Made by a program: the position numbers and the translations under genes. From Bacteroidota bacterium (GTDB taxonomy: Bacteria > Bacteroidota > Ignavibacteria > Ignavibacteriales > Melioribacteraceae), in NCBI GenBank assembly GCA_023381535.1, contig JAMCSN010000014.1, positions 62,415 to 126,414 of the forward strand: a DNA stretch of 64,000 bases. The letters are read 5' to 3'. Under the pieces are notes generated by a model. The model did no database searches. It was not told the DNA's origin and saw nothing but the letters and a program-made list of their open reading frames with translations. Position 1 is the stretch's first letter; every line of letters begins with the position of its first letter. This document shows positions 34,814 to 44,178 of this stretch, in pieces.

Positions 34814-36907
34814 TCAAAATGGTTTGAAGATCAACAATAGAATAATTATTGAGAACACTACAAAAACAATGTACGTCTGAACTTTTCCCGTCTGCAATCT
34901 TCTAAAAGACAAACCGATAAATCCGCTGAAGAAAGCGGTAAAGTTTACAAAGCCGTCAACAACATAAGTATCGAACAAATTGCTGAACTTTGAAACAAGT
35001 TGCGTTACGTACGCCGAACCGTTCACGATTCCATCAACAATTTTATTATCGAACCACGCAAGTATGGAACCAAAACCTAACGTTCCCGAAACTGCCGTTG
35101 CATCGTAAATTTCGTCCAGATACCATTTGTTGAGAGAGAGTTTATACAATGTTTTTAATTTTTCTGCCAGTTTATCAGCGCTAATCTTCTTCCATTGGTA
35201 GAACATAAATGCTATTAAAATTCCTAGTCCGGCAACTATAAGCGATAATAACATAGCCGGGTAGTGCGCCCAATGCATTGTCTCCGTATATTCAACTGAG
35301 TGAGTTATCTCGCCGTGCACTTCGGCTTTCGCTTCTACTGTGCTCGGTTTCATGAATTCAAATCTTGTTTGAACCGGTGTTACTTGAGCGGGAGTCTTAA
35401 TCCAATTTTTTAAGAACCAACCGTCTGCCGGTGCAAAAGGATTTGGCGTGTACCAAATAAAAATCGATAAGGTTGCCAGAACAACAAGCGGTGCTACCAT
35501 AACAAATGGTGATTCGTGAGAGTGTTCGTATTTGTGATGATCTCTCGGCACGCCATGAAATGTTAGGATTACCAAACGGAACATGTAAAATGCCGTCATT
35601 GCAGCAACAAGAAATCCCATTGCGGGAATCAACCAATGACCGGTTAACTTTCCGAATGCAAGTGTGCCGGCAAGAATTCCGTCTTTACTTAAGAACCCTG
35701 AAGTAAAAGGCACTCCGGAAATTGCAACCGTAGAAATAAGAAATGTGTAATATGTTATTGGAAGTTTCTTCCTCAATCCACCCATGTTGCGTATATCTTG
35801 TTCATGATGCATCGCATGAATTACCGAACCTGAACCTAAGAACAAGCATGCTTTGAAAAACGCATGGGTAACTAAATGGAAGAAAGCAAAAGTATATGCA
35901 CCGACACCAACCGACATTACCATGTAACCCAACTGCGAAACAGTTGAGTATGCTAAAACTTTTTTGATATCGTTTTGTGTGAGTGCGATTGTCGCCGCAA
36001 TTAATGATGTGAAAGCTCCAACAATAGCGATTACCAGCATTGCATCTGCGGTTAGCATTACAAAAATTCTAACGCAAAGATAAACACCGGCGGCAACCAT
36101 TGTTGCGGCATGTATCAAAGCACTAACTGGTGTAGGACCTTCCATTGCATCCGGCAGCCAAACATGAAGAGGGAACTGTGCAGATTTTCCAACAGCGCCC
36201 ATGAATATCAAAATACCGGCGGCAGTTAACCAAGCAGTGCTGTTGAACGGAAGATTTCCCGAACCGATCTGTTGAAAGATTACATCAAAGGTAAAAGTTT
36301 TATACTGAGTGAATAAGATTAGAATACCGATGAACATTCCGATATCGCCGATACGGTTTACGATAAATGCTTTCTTTGCTGCGTCGGATGCGGATTTCTT
36401 TTCGAACCAGAAGCCGATCAACAGATAAGACGAAAGACCAACCAATTCCCAGTAAATGTACATCATCAGAAAATTATGAGTCAGAACGATTCCTAGCATC
36501 GAAAATGTGAAGACGCCCAAATAAGCGAAATAGCGTGTGTATCTCTTATCGCCGCGCATGTATTCGATGGAGAACATGTGAACGAGAAAACTTATCAGAT
36601 TAACTACAACAAGCATTATTGCAGTTATGTTATCAATTTTAATTCCGAGTTCTATGTTTATGTTGCCGATTGCCGGCGCATTTCCCATCGAGATCCATGT
36701 GAACGCCGCAACAATATCTTTCACGTTATAGAACGATAACTTTGCATACATCACAACAATTGAAAGGATTAACGCGAGCCCAAGAATGAAAACTTCGAAC
36801 AGATGCAGTTTCTTTACACACTTGCCCAAAAAAATTAATGTTGCGAATCCGAGTAGCGGGAGGAAAAGAATTATGATTGATAGATTTACAATTAAACTTT
36901 CGTTCAT
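34814..36907 (-). CDS. nuoL: NADH-quinone oxidoreductase subunit L
   Basis: A 697-residue subunit with about 16 helices and the long C-terminal lateral helix typical of NuoL. LMMYIYWELVGLSSYLLIGFW (about residue 130), KSAQFPLHVWLPDAMEGPTP (about 235) and YSTVSQLGYMVMSVG (about 320) are diagnostic. It starts 3 nt after the nuoK stop. Confidence 0.95.
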   Translation of the reverse strand: MNESLIVNLSIIILFLPLLGFATLIFLGKCVKKLHLFEVFILGLALILSIVVMYAKLSFYNVKDIVAAFTWISMGNAPAIGNINIELGIKIDNITAIMLVVVNLISFLVHMFSIEYMRGDKRYTRYFAYLGVFTFSMLGIVLTHNFLMMYIYWELVGLSSYLLIGFWFEKKSASDAAKKAFIVNRIGDIGMFIGILILFTQYKTFTFDVIFQQIGSGNLPFNSTAWLTAAGILIFMGAVGKSAQFPLHVWLPDAMEGPTPVSALIHAATMVAAGVYLCVRIFVMLTADAMLVIAIVGAFTSLIAATIALTQNDIKKVLAYSTVSQLGYMVMSVGVGAYTFAFFHLVTHAFFKACLFLGSGSVIHAMHHEQDIRNMGGLRKKLPITYYTFLISTVAISGVPFTSGFLSKDGILAGTLAFGKLTGHWLIPAMGFLVAAMTAFYMFRLVILTFHGVPRDHHKYEHSHESPFVMVAPLVVLATLSIFIWYTPNPFAPADGWFLKNWIKTPAQVTPVQTRFEFMKPSTVEAKAEVHGEITHSVEYTETMHWAHYPAMLLSLIVAGLGILIAFMFYQWKKISADKLAEKLKTLYKLSLNKWYLDEIYDATAVSGTLGFGSILAWFDNKIVDGIVNGSAYVTQLVSKFSNLFDTYVVDGFVNFTAFFSGFIGLSFRRLQTGKVQTYIVFVVFSIIILLLIFKPF

Positions 36908-36910
36908 GAC

Positions 36911-37222
36911 CTATTCTTTTAGTTTATCTATTTCGTCAACGTTGACGTTTGCAAATGTCTTGTAAATATTGAGCACGATTGCCAGTGCAATTGCGGCTTC
37001 TGCAGCAGCAAGAATTATAACAAACAGCGCAATGATCTGACCGCCTAATCCGTAGTTGCCGTACTTAGCGAATGCTACAAAATTAATATTAGCGGAATTG
37101 AGCACGAGTTCTATTCCCATTAAAACCATTACAGCATTTTTTCTTGTTACAATTCCGTAAATGCCAAGCGAAAAAAGTATGGCGCTTACAACAAGAAAAT
37201 GAGTTAATCCAACCTGTAACAA
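36911..37222 (-). CDS. nuoK: NADH-quinone oxidoreductase subunit K
   Basis: A 103-residue, three-helix membrane subunit. The conserved Glu residues lie in VLMGIELVLNSANINFVAFA (about residue 35) and in the AAAEAAIALAIVL helix (about 72). The spacer to nuoJ (37223-37301) holds short repeats. Confidence 0.95.
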   Translation of the reverse strand: MLQVGLTHFLVVSAILFSLGIYGIVTRKNAVMVLMGIELVLNSANINFVAFAKYGNYGLGGQIIALFVIILAAAEAAIALAIVLNIYKTFANVNVDEIDKLKE

Positions 37223-37243
37223 ATTGACTGCTCCTTCAATTAA

Positions 37244-37304
37244 AACATGATAGTCGTCAATGGCTAATGACCATCGACAAATAGTCGACGACTACTAATA
37301 GCTA
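37244..37304. repeat. Degenerate heptamer-like repeat in the nuoJ-nuoK gap
   Basis: Short related words (TAGTCGTC, GACGACTA, ATGGCTAATGACCAT) fill the gap, and TAGTCGTC is the reverse complement of GACGACTA. The phase is less regular than in the other heptamer tracts. Confidence 0.45.
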
Positions 37305-37799
37305 TTCTTTCTCCCTTCTTGCAATTGACGCCGCCCCGATAAGAGCGATAAGTAAAAGAATTCCAAGAAGTTCGAAAATTAAAACATATTCGTTTATTAA
37401 AAGATTACCCAAACTTTTTGCAGTAGTAACCGGATTGGCAGCAGGCTGAGATTTCCAGTCGGTCCATATCATTACGGAAACAACTGCACCCATAAAAACT
37501 CCTACACCAATTGCAGCGGGCAATAGATGCAAAGTTCCGGTTCTGATTTCAACGTTTGTAATTGTATTTGTGAGCATAACGCCGAAAATAAGTAAGATCA
37601 ATATTCCGCCGATGTAAACCATAATTTGCACGACGGCTAAAAAGTCTGCGCCAAGAAGAACATAAATTCCGGCTACTCCGAAGAAGGTGAAAAGCAAAAA
37701 GAATGCAGAATAAATCACGTTTCTGGTTGTAACAACAAACACAGCAGAACCAACGGTGATTATGGCGAAGAGATAAAAAATAATGTCGTAATAATTCAT
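37302..37799 (-). CDS. nuoJ: NADH-quinone oxidoreductase subunit J
   Basis: A 165-residue membrane subunit with five predicted helices. VQIMVYIGGILILLIFGVML (about residue 58) is the conserved NuoJ helix. It starts 21 nt after nuoI. Confidence 0.93.
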   Translation of the reverse strand: MNYYDIIFYLFAIITVGSAVFVVTTRNVIYSAFFLLFTFFGVAGIYVLLGADFLAVVQIMVYIGGILILLIFGVMLTNTITNVEIRTGTLHLLPAAIGVGVFMGAVVSVMIWTDWKSQPAANPVTTAKSLGNLLINEYVLIFELLGILLLIALIGAASIARREKE

Positions 37800-37820
37800 T
37801 TTTATTTTAACAAGTTACTT

Positions 37821-38384
37821 TCAGTTCGTAGCAGGCTGAGCTGGCGGTTCCGGCTTCGGCTTTGCAGCCGCAGCGGCTTTCTGCGCTTCCTTCTCAGCTT
37901 GGAATTTTTCGTAATTAACTTTCTTTTGTGCAGCTTCTTCTTCTGTTAGTGTTGCGAATTTGTAAAGTAAATTTCCCCGTTCATATTCAGCAAACTCAAA
38001 TACGTCCGTCATGTAAATACATTCTGTAGGGCAGGGGAAAACGCACAACTGGCAATAGCAGCATTTTGCAAAATCAATATTAAACTTTGTAACCCACAAA
38101 GCTTTTTTCTTGCCGTTCGAAGTTGTTCCCAGATCTTCCCCGGGAATACTTTTCACGGTTTCGATATCAATACAACTTACGGGACAAGCGCGTGAACATT
38201 GGTCGCAGCCGATGCAGTCATCCATGTTAACGTAGAGACGGTTACGTTCCCTCTCGGGCAACTTCAATCTAACTTCGGGGTATTGTATAGTAACAGCCGG
38301 AACAAAAAGATGCTTGAACGTAACGCTCATTCCAACCAGAACGGTGTATATACCTTGCCAAGTATTTTTTAGATAAGCTTTCAT
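37821..38384 (-). CDS. nuoI: NADH-quinone oxidoreductase subunit I
   Basis: The ferredoxin-like subunit with clusters N6a and N6b: CIGCDQCSRACPVSCI (about residue 57) and CCYCQLCVFPCPTECI (about 108). An Ala/Lys/Pro-rich tail of about 35 residues (AQKAAAAAKPKPEPP) extends beyond the usual end. In a complex without NuoEFG this subunit is a plausible entry point for electrons from ferredoxin. Confidence 0.94.
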   Translation of the reverse strand: MKAYLKNTWQGIYTVLVGMSVTFKHLFVPAVTIQYPEVRLKLPERERNRLYVNMDDCIGCDQCSRACPVSCIDIETVKSIPGEDLGTTSNGKKKALWVTKFNIDFAKCCYCQLCVFPCPTECIYMTDVFEFAEYERGNLLYKFATLTEEEAAQKKVNYEKFQAEKEAQKAAAAAKPKPEPPAQPATN

Positions 38385-38388
38385 ATTT

Positions 38389-38416
38389 CAGTTTGCAGAT
38401 TGCTGTCTGCAGTTTT
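38389..38416. repeat. Heptamer repeat in the nuoH-nuoI gap
   Basis: Four 7-mers CAGTTTG, CAGATTG, CTGTCTG, CAGTTTT fill nearly all of the 30-bp gap. A similar CAGTNTG tract is at 47409-47436. Confidence 0.65.
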
Positions 38417-39482
38417 ATAGTAAAGAGATTATGCCAATTATTATCAGATTAACAAATGCATAAGGAATTAAATATTTCCAGCAGACGGACATAAGTTGAT
38501 CGACACGCAACCTTGGAAGTGTCCATCTCAACCACATCTGAACGAAAATAAAGAACCAGCCTTTTAACAAAAACCAAAAAACTTGTTCGTACGGAATCAA
38601 CCAATGAATGTTCAGTGTGTTACCGATATATCCGAACGGTGATTGATACCCGCCGAAGAATAAAATTGTTACGATTGCCGAAACGGCGAACATGTTTCCA
38701 TATTCTGATAGCATGAACATCGCCCATTTCATTCCGCAATATTCCGTGAAGTAACCGGCAACAAGTTCGGATTCAGCTTCGGGAATATCGAACGGTGTTC
38801 GGTTGACTTCTGCGAGTGTGCTTATATATACAATTATAAATCCAACAATCATAAAAGGAATCAGCAAAAACTTTGATAGACTAAGCGTTGCACCGCCGAA
38901 AATATTCCAGTTCCAGAAATATGCCGTCTGCATTTCACTCATCTTGCCTAAACTTAATGTGCCGGTTAACATTACCATTGAAAGAACTACCAATGCGGTC
39001 GGAATTTCGTAACTGACAATCTGAGCTGCGGAACGCATCGCGCCGAGCAAAGAATATTTATTGTTCGATGACCAGCCGGACATTAAAATTCCGGCAACAA
39101 CGAAACCCGATACAGCGAGAATAAAGAAAAGACCGACTTCAATTTCGCTTCCGATTAGTTTGCTTGAGAAGGGAATAGCGGCATAAACGGCGAAGCTTCC
39201 GGTGAAAACTAAAACCGGCGCAATGTTGTAAAGTTTTCTGTCAATCTCGGTTGATGTTGCATCTTCCTTCTGAAGCATCTTTAGAAAGTCCGCAACAGTC
39301 TGAAACAATCCGAATGGTCCGGTGCGGTTTGGGCCTATGCGATCCTGCATCCAAGCAGAAATTTTTCTTTCAAGATAAACGCCGATGAGTGCAACCAATA
39401 ACACGTTCACCAAAGGAAATACTGCGGTGATTAGAGTTGATAAAATTACACTGTCTGTTAAGTCGTAAAAGAATTGATACAT
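38415..39482 (-). CDS. nuoH: NADH-quinone oxidoreductase subunit H
   Basis: A 355-residue membrane subunit that helps form the quinone site. ERKISAWMQDRIGPNRTGPFG (from residue about 38) and the acidic loop AEVNRTPFDIPEAESELVAGY (about 222; motif EVNR-PFD) are diagnostic. Its start shares one base with the nuoD stop. Confidence 0.95.
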   Translation of the reverse strand: MYQFFYDLTDSVILSTLITAVFPLVNVLLVALIGVYLERKISAWMQDRIGPNRTGPFGLFQTVADFLKMLQKEDATSTEIDRKLYNIAPVLVFTGSFAVYAAIPFSSKLIGSEIEVGLFFILAVSGFVVAGILMSGWSSNNKYSLLGAMRSAAQIVSYEIPTALVVLSMVMLTGTLSLGKMSEMQTAYFWNWNIFGGATLSLSKFLLIPFMIVGFIIVYISTLAEVNRTPFDIPEAESELVAGYFTEYCGMKWAMFMLSEYGNMFAVSAIVTILFFGGYQSPFGYIGNTLNIHWLIPYEQVFWFLLKGWFFIFVQMWLRWTLPRLRVDQLMSVCWKYLIPYAFVNLIIIGIISLL

Positions 39483-40597
39483 TATCTGTCCACTTCTCCT
39501 AATACGATATCAATACTGCCGAGAATTGCTATTATATCTGCAACGAGATGACCTTTGCACAATTCTCCGAGCACTTCCAAATTTACGAATGATGGCGCAC
39601 GAACTTTTACGCGGAAAGGATTTGTATTGCCATCGCTGATTATAAAGTAACCGAGTTCGCCGCGCGGATTTTCAACTCGCGCATAAACTGTTCCTTTCGG
39701 CGGTTTAATTCTTTTTGGAATTGCCGATTGAACGTTCCCTTCGGGAATTTGATCTATAGCTTGCTCGATGATTTTTAAACTTTGTTCCATTTCTCTAACG
39801 CGGACGTAGTACCTGTCCCAGCAATCGCCAACGGTGCCTTGCAAACCTTTACCAACGGGAATGTCAAAATCGAATCTATCGTAAATTGAATAAGGATCAT
39901 CTCTTCGCAAATCGAATTTGATTCCGCTGCCGCGTAATGTTGGACCTGATGCGCCAAAATTTATTGCAGTATCAAGCGGAAGAACTCCGACGTTAGCTGT
40001 CCGTTCAATAAAAATTTTGTTGTAGCTGAGGAGTCTATCGAGCTCTACGATTGTCGGTTTGAAATAATGTACAAACTCTTTTGTCTTGCGCACAAAATCC
40101 GGGTGGATATCATGCGACAACCCGCCGACCCAAATGTAATTGTAAAGCATCCTCGCGCCGCATGTTTCTTCAATTATGTTGAGGATGTGTTCGCGGTCGC
40201 GGAATAAATAAAGGAAGGGAGTGAACGCGCCGATGTCTGCGCTGTTTGAACCAAGAGCCACTTGATGAGAAGCGATTCTTTGAAGTTCAGCCATGATGAC
40301 CCGGATGTACTCAACTCTTTCCGGTACTTGAATTCCCATCAACTTTTCAACTGCGAGCGCATAGCCAAAATTATTTCCGATTGCTGCCAGGTAATCCAAT
40401 CTATCTGTGTAAGGTACAACTTGATTGTACTGCATTGCTTCGGCGTGTTTCTCAAAACATCTGTGAAGATAACCAAGGTGTGGTTTTACGCTCAATACTA
40501 GTTCGCCTTCAATTTCCAATTCAAGTCTCAACACACCGTGAGTTGACGGGTGTTGCGGACCCATATTTAATACCATCGATTCGGTTTTCAGTGCCAT
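39482..40597 (-). CDS. nuoD: NADH-quinone oxidoreductase subunit D
   Basis: The 49-kDa quinone-site subunit, about 371 residues. [20 protein letters not shown] at the N-terminus, [19 protein letters not shown] (about 115) and the C-terminal DIVLGEVDR are typical. The site uses His of HPSTHG. I prefer the ATG at 40597 (MALKTES) to the TTG at 40612. It is a separate gene, not fused to nuoC, and the S23/IVP element lies between the two. Confidence 0.94.
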   Translation of the reverse strand: MALKTESMVLNMGPQHPSTHGVLRLELEIEGELVLSVKPHLGYLHRCFEKHAEAMQYNQVVPYTDRLDYLAAIGNNFGYALAVEKLMGIQVPERVEYIRVIMAELQRIASHQVALGSNSADIGAFTPFLYLFRDREHILNIIEETCGARMLYNYIWVGGLSHDIHPDFVRKTKEFVHYFKPTIVELDRLLSYNKIFIERTANVGVLPLDTAINFGASGPTLRGSGIKFDLRRDDPYSIYDRFDFDIPVGKGLQGTVGDCWDRYYVRVREMEQSLKIIEQAIDQIPEGNVQSAIPKRIKPPKGTVYARVENPRGELGYFIISDGNTNPFRVKVRAPSFVNLEVLGELCKGHLVADIIAILGSIDIVLGEVDR

Positions 40598-40611
40598 TCT
40601 TTTTAGCGACA

Positions 40612-41049
40612 AGTATCAAGCTGCAAGATTCAAGATTTTAATTGAAGGCGGCTTGATTAATTGTTTATTAGCTCCTTATTCTTAATTGTTCTAATAAAAC
40701 TGTAAATCATTTTCTGCAATTCCGTAATCTCAGTAAGCGCATGCTCAGCTTTTTCGTTAGAAATAAAATGCAAATCTATTGCCAGTATTAACTGAGTCTC
40801 AACTTCAAATGCAGATGAATACGATGTCTCTAAATATCTTATAAATTCTTTTTTAGACTCTTTACCTGAACCTTCCGCTATGTTTGATACGACCGAGACG
40901 GCGGCTCTTCGCATCTGTGAAATCAATCCGAACCTCTCTTCACTAGGGAAAGATTCTGTGAGTTCATAAATCTCTTTCGTAATCTGTCGAGATTTCTTCC
41001 ATATTTTCAATTCTTTGAAATTATGCATTTTATCTTGTAGCTTGAAGCT
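40612..41049. mobile_element. IVS-like element with an S23/IVP gene and inverted heptamer-repeat ends
   Basis: The gap between nuoC and nuoD holds a gene bracketed by an imperfect 18-bp inverted repeat (40612-40629 and 41032-41049, 15 of 18 matching, core CAAGCTRCAAGAT). Both ends are made of degenerate 7-mers (CAAGTAT, CAAGCTG, CAAGATT on one side; CTTGTAG, CTTGAAG on the other). The arms could pair in the transcript around the ORF, as in the intervening sequences of some 23S rRNA genes. Mobility is inferred. Confidence 0.55.
40657..41028 (-). CDS. Four-helix-bundle protein of the S23 / 23S rRNA intervening-sequence (IVP) family
   Basis: A 123-residue all-helical protein with the family signature: FKELKIWKKSRQITKEIYELT at the N-terminus, RRAAVSVVSNIAEGSGKESKKEF in the middle (R-A-A-x-S-V..NIAEG) and a C-terminal helix pair. 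The family was first seen in intervening sequences of 23S rRNA genes, and its biochemical role is not established. It interrupts an otherwise tight nuo operon, in the same direction. No clear Shine-Dalgarno precedes its ATG. Confidence 0.88.
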   Translation of the reverse strand: MHNFKELKIWKKSRQITKEIYELTESFPSEERFGLISQMRRAAVSVVSNIAEGSGKESKKEFIRYLETSYSSAFEVETQLILAIDLHFISNEKAEHALTEITELQKMIYSFIRTIKNKELINN

Positions 41050-41061
41050 AATAGCTTGCTG

Positions 41062-41595
41062 CTAATAAGGGACTTTCATCCCTTGGTAGAACTCCGGATT
41101 CTTGTAATCCTTTCTTAATGGATGAGAGCCGTCTTCCCAATCATAAGGCATTAAAATTCTTCTTAGATCGGGATGATTTAGAAAAACAATTCCAACTAAA
41201 TCGTACGCTTCTCTTTCATGCCAGTCAGCGGTCTTCCAAACGTTTTCCACCGATTCAACTTTTGCATCTTCTCTTGGAGCAGAAACCTTTAGTGTAATTT
41301 TATGCTTTAGTTCAATCGAGTAGAGGTGATAGTAAACGCTGAGCGTTCCGCCTTGTATGAATTCATATCCTTCTGCATCTTTAATTTTTGTGCCGTTAGC
41401 GTCATCAACCCCGGAAAGACACATTAGATTATCAAACTTGAGTTCGCCGGTATCTCTTAAATATGCACAGACCTTATGTATTTGCAGCGGATCAACGCTT
41501 ATAATCGGTTCGGTTGGGGTATCTTTATCAATGCCGATTATTGCATCGCCGAATTGCTGTTTTAGAATTTCAAAAATTTCTTCTGCGTTCTTCAT
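41062..41595 (-). CDS. nuoC: NADH-quinone oxidoreductase subunit C
   Basis: The 30-kDa hydrophilic subunit, 177 residues. The signature [26 protein letters not shown] (from about residue 125) and [14 protein letters not shown] are exact family marks. The ATG overlaps the nuoB stop by 4 nt. Confidence 0.94.
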   Translation of the reverse strand: MKNAEEIFEILKQQFGDAIIGIDKDTPTEPIISVDPLQIHKVCAYLRDTGELKFDNLMCLSGVDDANGTKIKDAEGYEFIQGGTLSVYYHLYSIELKHKITLKVSAPREDAKVESVENVWKTADWHEREAYDLVGIVFLNHPDLRRILMPYDWEDGSHPLRKDYKNPEFYQGMKVPY

Positions 41596-42083
41596 GCTGA
41601 TTTTTTTCTTAACGATTCGTTACGAATTTTATCTTGAAGCTTCAAAAGTCCTTCTAAAAGTGCTTCGGGTCTCGGCGGACAGCCCGGCACGTAAACATCA
41701 ACCGGAATTACTCTATCTATTCCTTTTAAAACGTGATAACCATGTTCCCAATAAGGACCGCCGCAGTTTGCGCAGCTTCCCATAGAAATAATGTATTTGG
41801 GATCGGGCATTTGTTCGTATAATCTTTTTATTCTCGTTGCCATCTTTAGTGTAACGGTTCCGGAAATAATTATTGCGTCTGCTTGTCGCGGTGTGTTGCG
41901 CGGTATAACTCCAAATCGGTCAAAATCGTAGTGGGACATTGAGGTAGCCATCATTTCAATTGCACAGCAAGCCAAACCAAAACCAAGCTGCCAGACGGAT
42001 GAAAGACGAGCCCAATTTAAAAGATCTTCAACATTTGCAATCAGAATGTTGCCGTCGGAGAATTCTTTATCCAATAATCCCAT
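41592..42083 (-). CDS. nuoB: NADH-quinone oxidoreductase subunit B
   Basis: It carries cluster N2, next to the quinone site. Ligands are visible as the CC pair in [10 protein letters not shown] (about residue 37), Cys in [13 protein letters not shown] (about 100) and Cys in [12 protein letters not shown] (about 132). The ATG at 42083 is preferred over the TTG at 42089. Confidence 0.95.
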   Translation of the reverse strand: MGLLDKEFSDGNILIANVEDLLNWARLSSVWQLGFGLACCAIEMMATSMSHYDFDRFGVIPRNTPRQADAIIISGTVTLKMATRIKRLYEQMPDPKYIISMGSCANCGGPYWEHGYHVLKGIDRVIPVDVYVPGCPPRPEALLEGLLKLQDKIRNESLRKKSA

Positions 42084-42124
42084 AATCAAACATCACATTA
42101 GTTAGACAAAACTACAATTGAGAA

Positions 42125-42538
42125 CTAAGCTTCGGAATTCTTTTTCAGCAACTCGTCAAGTTTTGGTGGTTTTGGGGTAGGGCGCGCCCATTCCAAATCA
42201 CCTTTTCGCCACTCATAAGCCATTCCCAAGCCAAGTACCAATAAGAAAATCAATCCAACCAAAAAGCCGTAAACGCCAAAATCTTTATAAGTTAACGCCC
42301 AGGGGAATAGAAGAACAACTTCAACATCAAAAATTAGGAATATGAGAGCAACAACATAGAATCTGATGTTAAACTTAACCCATGGCGAACCTTCGGGATT
42401 TTCACCGCATTCATAGACTTTTTGTTTTTCAAAGGTGGGTCGATTTGGTCTGATAAGCTTGTTTATGAAAAGCGTTATGATCACAAATACGATCGCGAGA
42501 ATAATGAAGATCAGTACCTTGCCAAATTCCGTAAGCAT
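42125..42538 (-). CDS. nuoA: NADH-quinone oxidoreductase subunit A
   Basis: A 137-residue three-helix subunit with YECGENPEGSPWVKFNIRFY (about residue 42) and FDVEVVLLFPWAL (about 70). It is the first gene of the operon. A promoter lies directly upstream. Confidence 0.94.
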   Translation of the reverse strand: MLTEFGKVLIFIILAIVFVIITLFINKLIRPNRPTFEKQKVYECGENPEGSPWVKFNIRFYVVALIFLIFDVEVVLLFPWALTYKDFGVYGFLVGLIFLLVLGLGMAYEWRKGDLEWARPTPKPPKLDELLKKNSEA

Positions 42539-42561
42539 AATTCTCTAAAAAAGTTGGGCAA

Positions 42562-42590
42562 AAAATAGCACATCAAAGTATTTTTGTCAA
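42562..42590 (-). promoter_or_regulatory. Sigma-70 type promoter of the nuo operon
   Basis: On the minus strand TTGACA (42585-42590) and TATTTT (42562-42567) are separated by 17 bp, about 24 bp before the nuoA ATG. Same architecture as the tRNA cluster promoter. Confidence 0.75.
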
Positions 42591-42681
42591 GAAATAGATA
42601 AAGAATTCCTAATTACACGGAAAATTTTTTGTAAATTTTTTTTGAGTAAATTATAATTCAAAAGAATAACATTACTTTTTT

Positions 42682-43503
42682 ATGAAAAGATTAGCACAAG
42701 TTTTAGTTATTGCAATTTTGACAACTCTCACTTCATTTGCTCAGGCGCCTAACAAGAATTGGGTTTTGGTCATACAAAAACAAAACACGTCTGTATATTT
42801 AGATACGGCAAATGTTCATCAGTTCGGGAACCAGCTTTCCGTGTTAAGCATTACTGCTTACAAGCAGCCGCAAACTATCGGCTCGGTCAACGGCGAAGCT
42901 TCGTATATAAAATCACAAATACTTTTTAACACAACTACGAAGAAATATTCTGTCATCGGCACACTTTATTATGATAAGAATCTAAAAATTGTTGGAGAAA
43001 ATTCTTCAGCCGGATTTTCATCTAGCGGAGATAAGTTTGAGATATCAATCGATAACGATGACGTAATGAGTGCTATCTATAACAAAGCTTATGAATTTTT
43101 TAAGCCCGAGCTTGCTGCAGTTGACACCACAACACAAACGAGAGAAATACCGGATATCAATAGCGACACCACAAAAGAACTTTCCGTAAACAAGACGGGA
43201 CTTACCAAACAAACAAATGTTGAAGAGAAAAAACATGCGAATGAAAATGTTCAGGAGTACGATTCATCCGGAGAGACCAACCCCAAAAGCAGAATTTTCA
43301 CCGACGGTAAAAAATATTCTTTTCAAGTATCTTCATGGAGAATAAAAACCAAAGCAGAAAGCGAAGTGAAGAGACTTAAAGCAGAAGGGTATAATGCATT
43401 TCTTACCGAAGGAATTGTACGGGGAAGTACATGGTACCGCGTTCGAATCGGATTCTTCAATTCGCTGGAAGAGACAGAATCCTACATGAAAAAAATGAGA
43501 TGA
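42682..43503 (+). CDS. Exported SPOR-domain protein
   Basis: A 273-residue protein with a Sec signal peptide ending near FAQA (about residue 21). Residues about 25-130 resemble the surface-adhesin-E-type domain (WVLVIQKQNTSVYLDTANV). A Ser/Thr/Lys-rich linker follows, and residues about 205-273 form a SPOR domain (YSFQVSSWRIKTKAESEVK, WYRVRIGFFNSLEE), which usually binds denuded septal peptidoglycan. The role is inferred from domains only. Confidence 0.75.
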   Translation: MKRLAQVLVIAILTTLTSFAQAPNKNWVLVIQKQNTSVYLDTANVHQFGNQLSVLSITAYKQPQTIGSVNGEASYIKSQILFNTTTKKYSVIGTLYYDKNLKIVGENSSAGFSSSGDKFEISIDNDDVMSAIYNKAYEFFKPELAAVDTTTQTREIPDINSDTTKELSVNKTGLTKQTNVEEKKHANENVQEYDSSGETNPKSRIFTDGKKYSFQVSSWRIKTKAESEVKRLKAEGYNAFLTEGIVRGSTWYRVRIGFFNSLEETESYMKKMR

Positions 43504-43581
43504 AATTCTGCACCGGAAATCTCGTAAGGTAACGGCAATTGACACGTCTTTAAGTATGTAATTAATTTGAAAGGATTCATC

Positions 43582-44115
43582 ATGAAAGCATTCGGAAAAA
43601 CCGCAGTTCTCTCTATAATATTGTTGACAGTTATAGTTGTAATTCAAAATTTTAACAATTCATCCGCTCAAGAGAAAAAGAAAGACGAGCAGGTAAATTC
43701 GAAAGGGAAGAAAATGGAATTCAAAGTTGAAAAAACAGATAAAGAATGGAAAGAGACTTTAACCCCCGAACAATATCGCGTCTTAAGAGAAAAAGGAACT
43801 GAAATGCCGTTCACCGGCAAGTATTGGAATTTTGATGCGAATGGTGTTTACAAATGCGCCGCATGCGGACAAATTTTATTTAAGTCGGATACAAAATTTG
43901 ATGCCGGCTGCGGGTGGCCCAGTTTCTCGGATGTTGTTAACAGCAAGAATGTAATTCTTCGAGAAGACAACAGTCACGGTATGCATCGTACAGAAGTAAT
44001 ATGTGCAAATTGCGGAAGCCATCTCGGTCACGTGTTTGATGACGGGCCGAAACCGACCGGGTTGCGCTACTGCATAAATTCTGCGGCAATCAACTTTGAA
44101 AAGAAAGAGAAATAA
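43582..44115 (+). CDS. msrB: Peptide-methionine (R)-S-oxide reductase MsrB, exported or anchored
   Basis: It repairs oxidised methionine in proteins. Zn-binding pairs CAAC and CANC, GWPSF, and RYCINSAAI with the catalytic Cys are all present. A hydrophobic N-terminal helix (ILLTVIVVIQNF, about residues 14-27) puts the catalytic domain outside the cytoplasmic membrane. I choose the ATG at 43582 with AAAGGA upstream, over the TTG at 43567. Confidence 0.92.
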   Translation: MKAFGKTAVLSIILLTVIVVIQNFNNSSAQEKKKDEQVNSKGKKMEFKVEKTDKEWKETLTPEQYRVLREKGTEMPFTGKYWNFDANGVYKCAACGQILFKSDTKFDAGCGWPSFSDVVNSKNVILREDNSHGMHRTEVICANCGSHLGHVFDDGPKPTGLRYCINSAAINFEKKEK

Positions 44116-44178
44116 AATTGATTTTTTCTTTTGGCAGGTAACGAGTAGATTAACGCAAGAAGTTTATCGGGGTCATAC

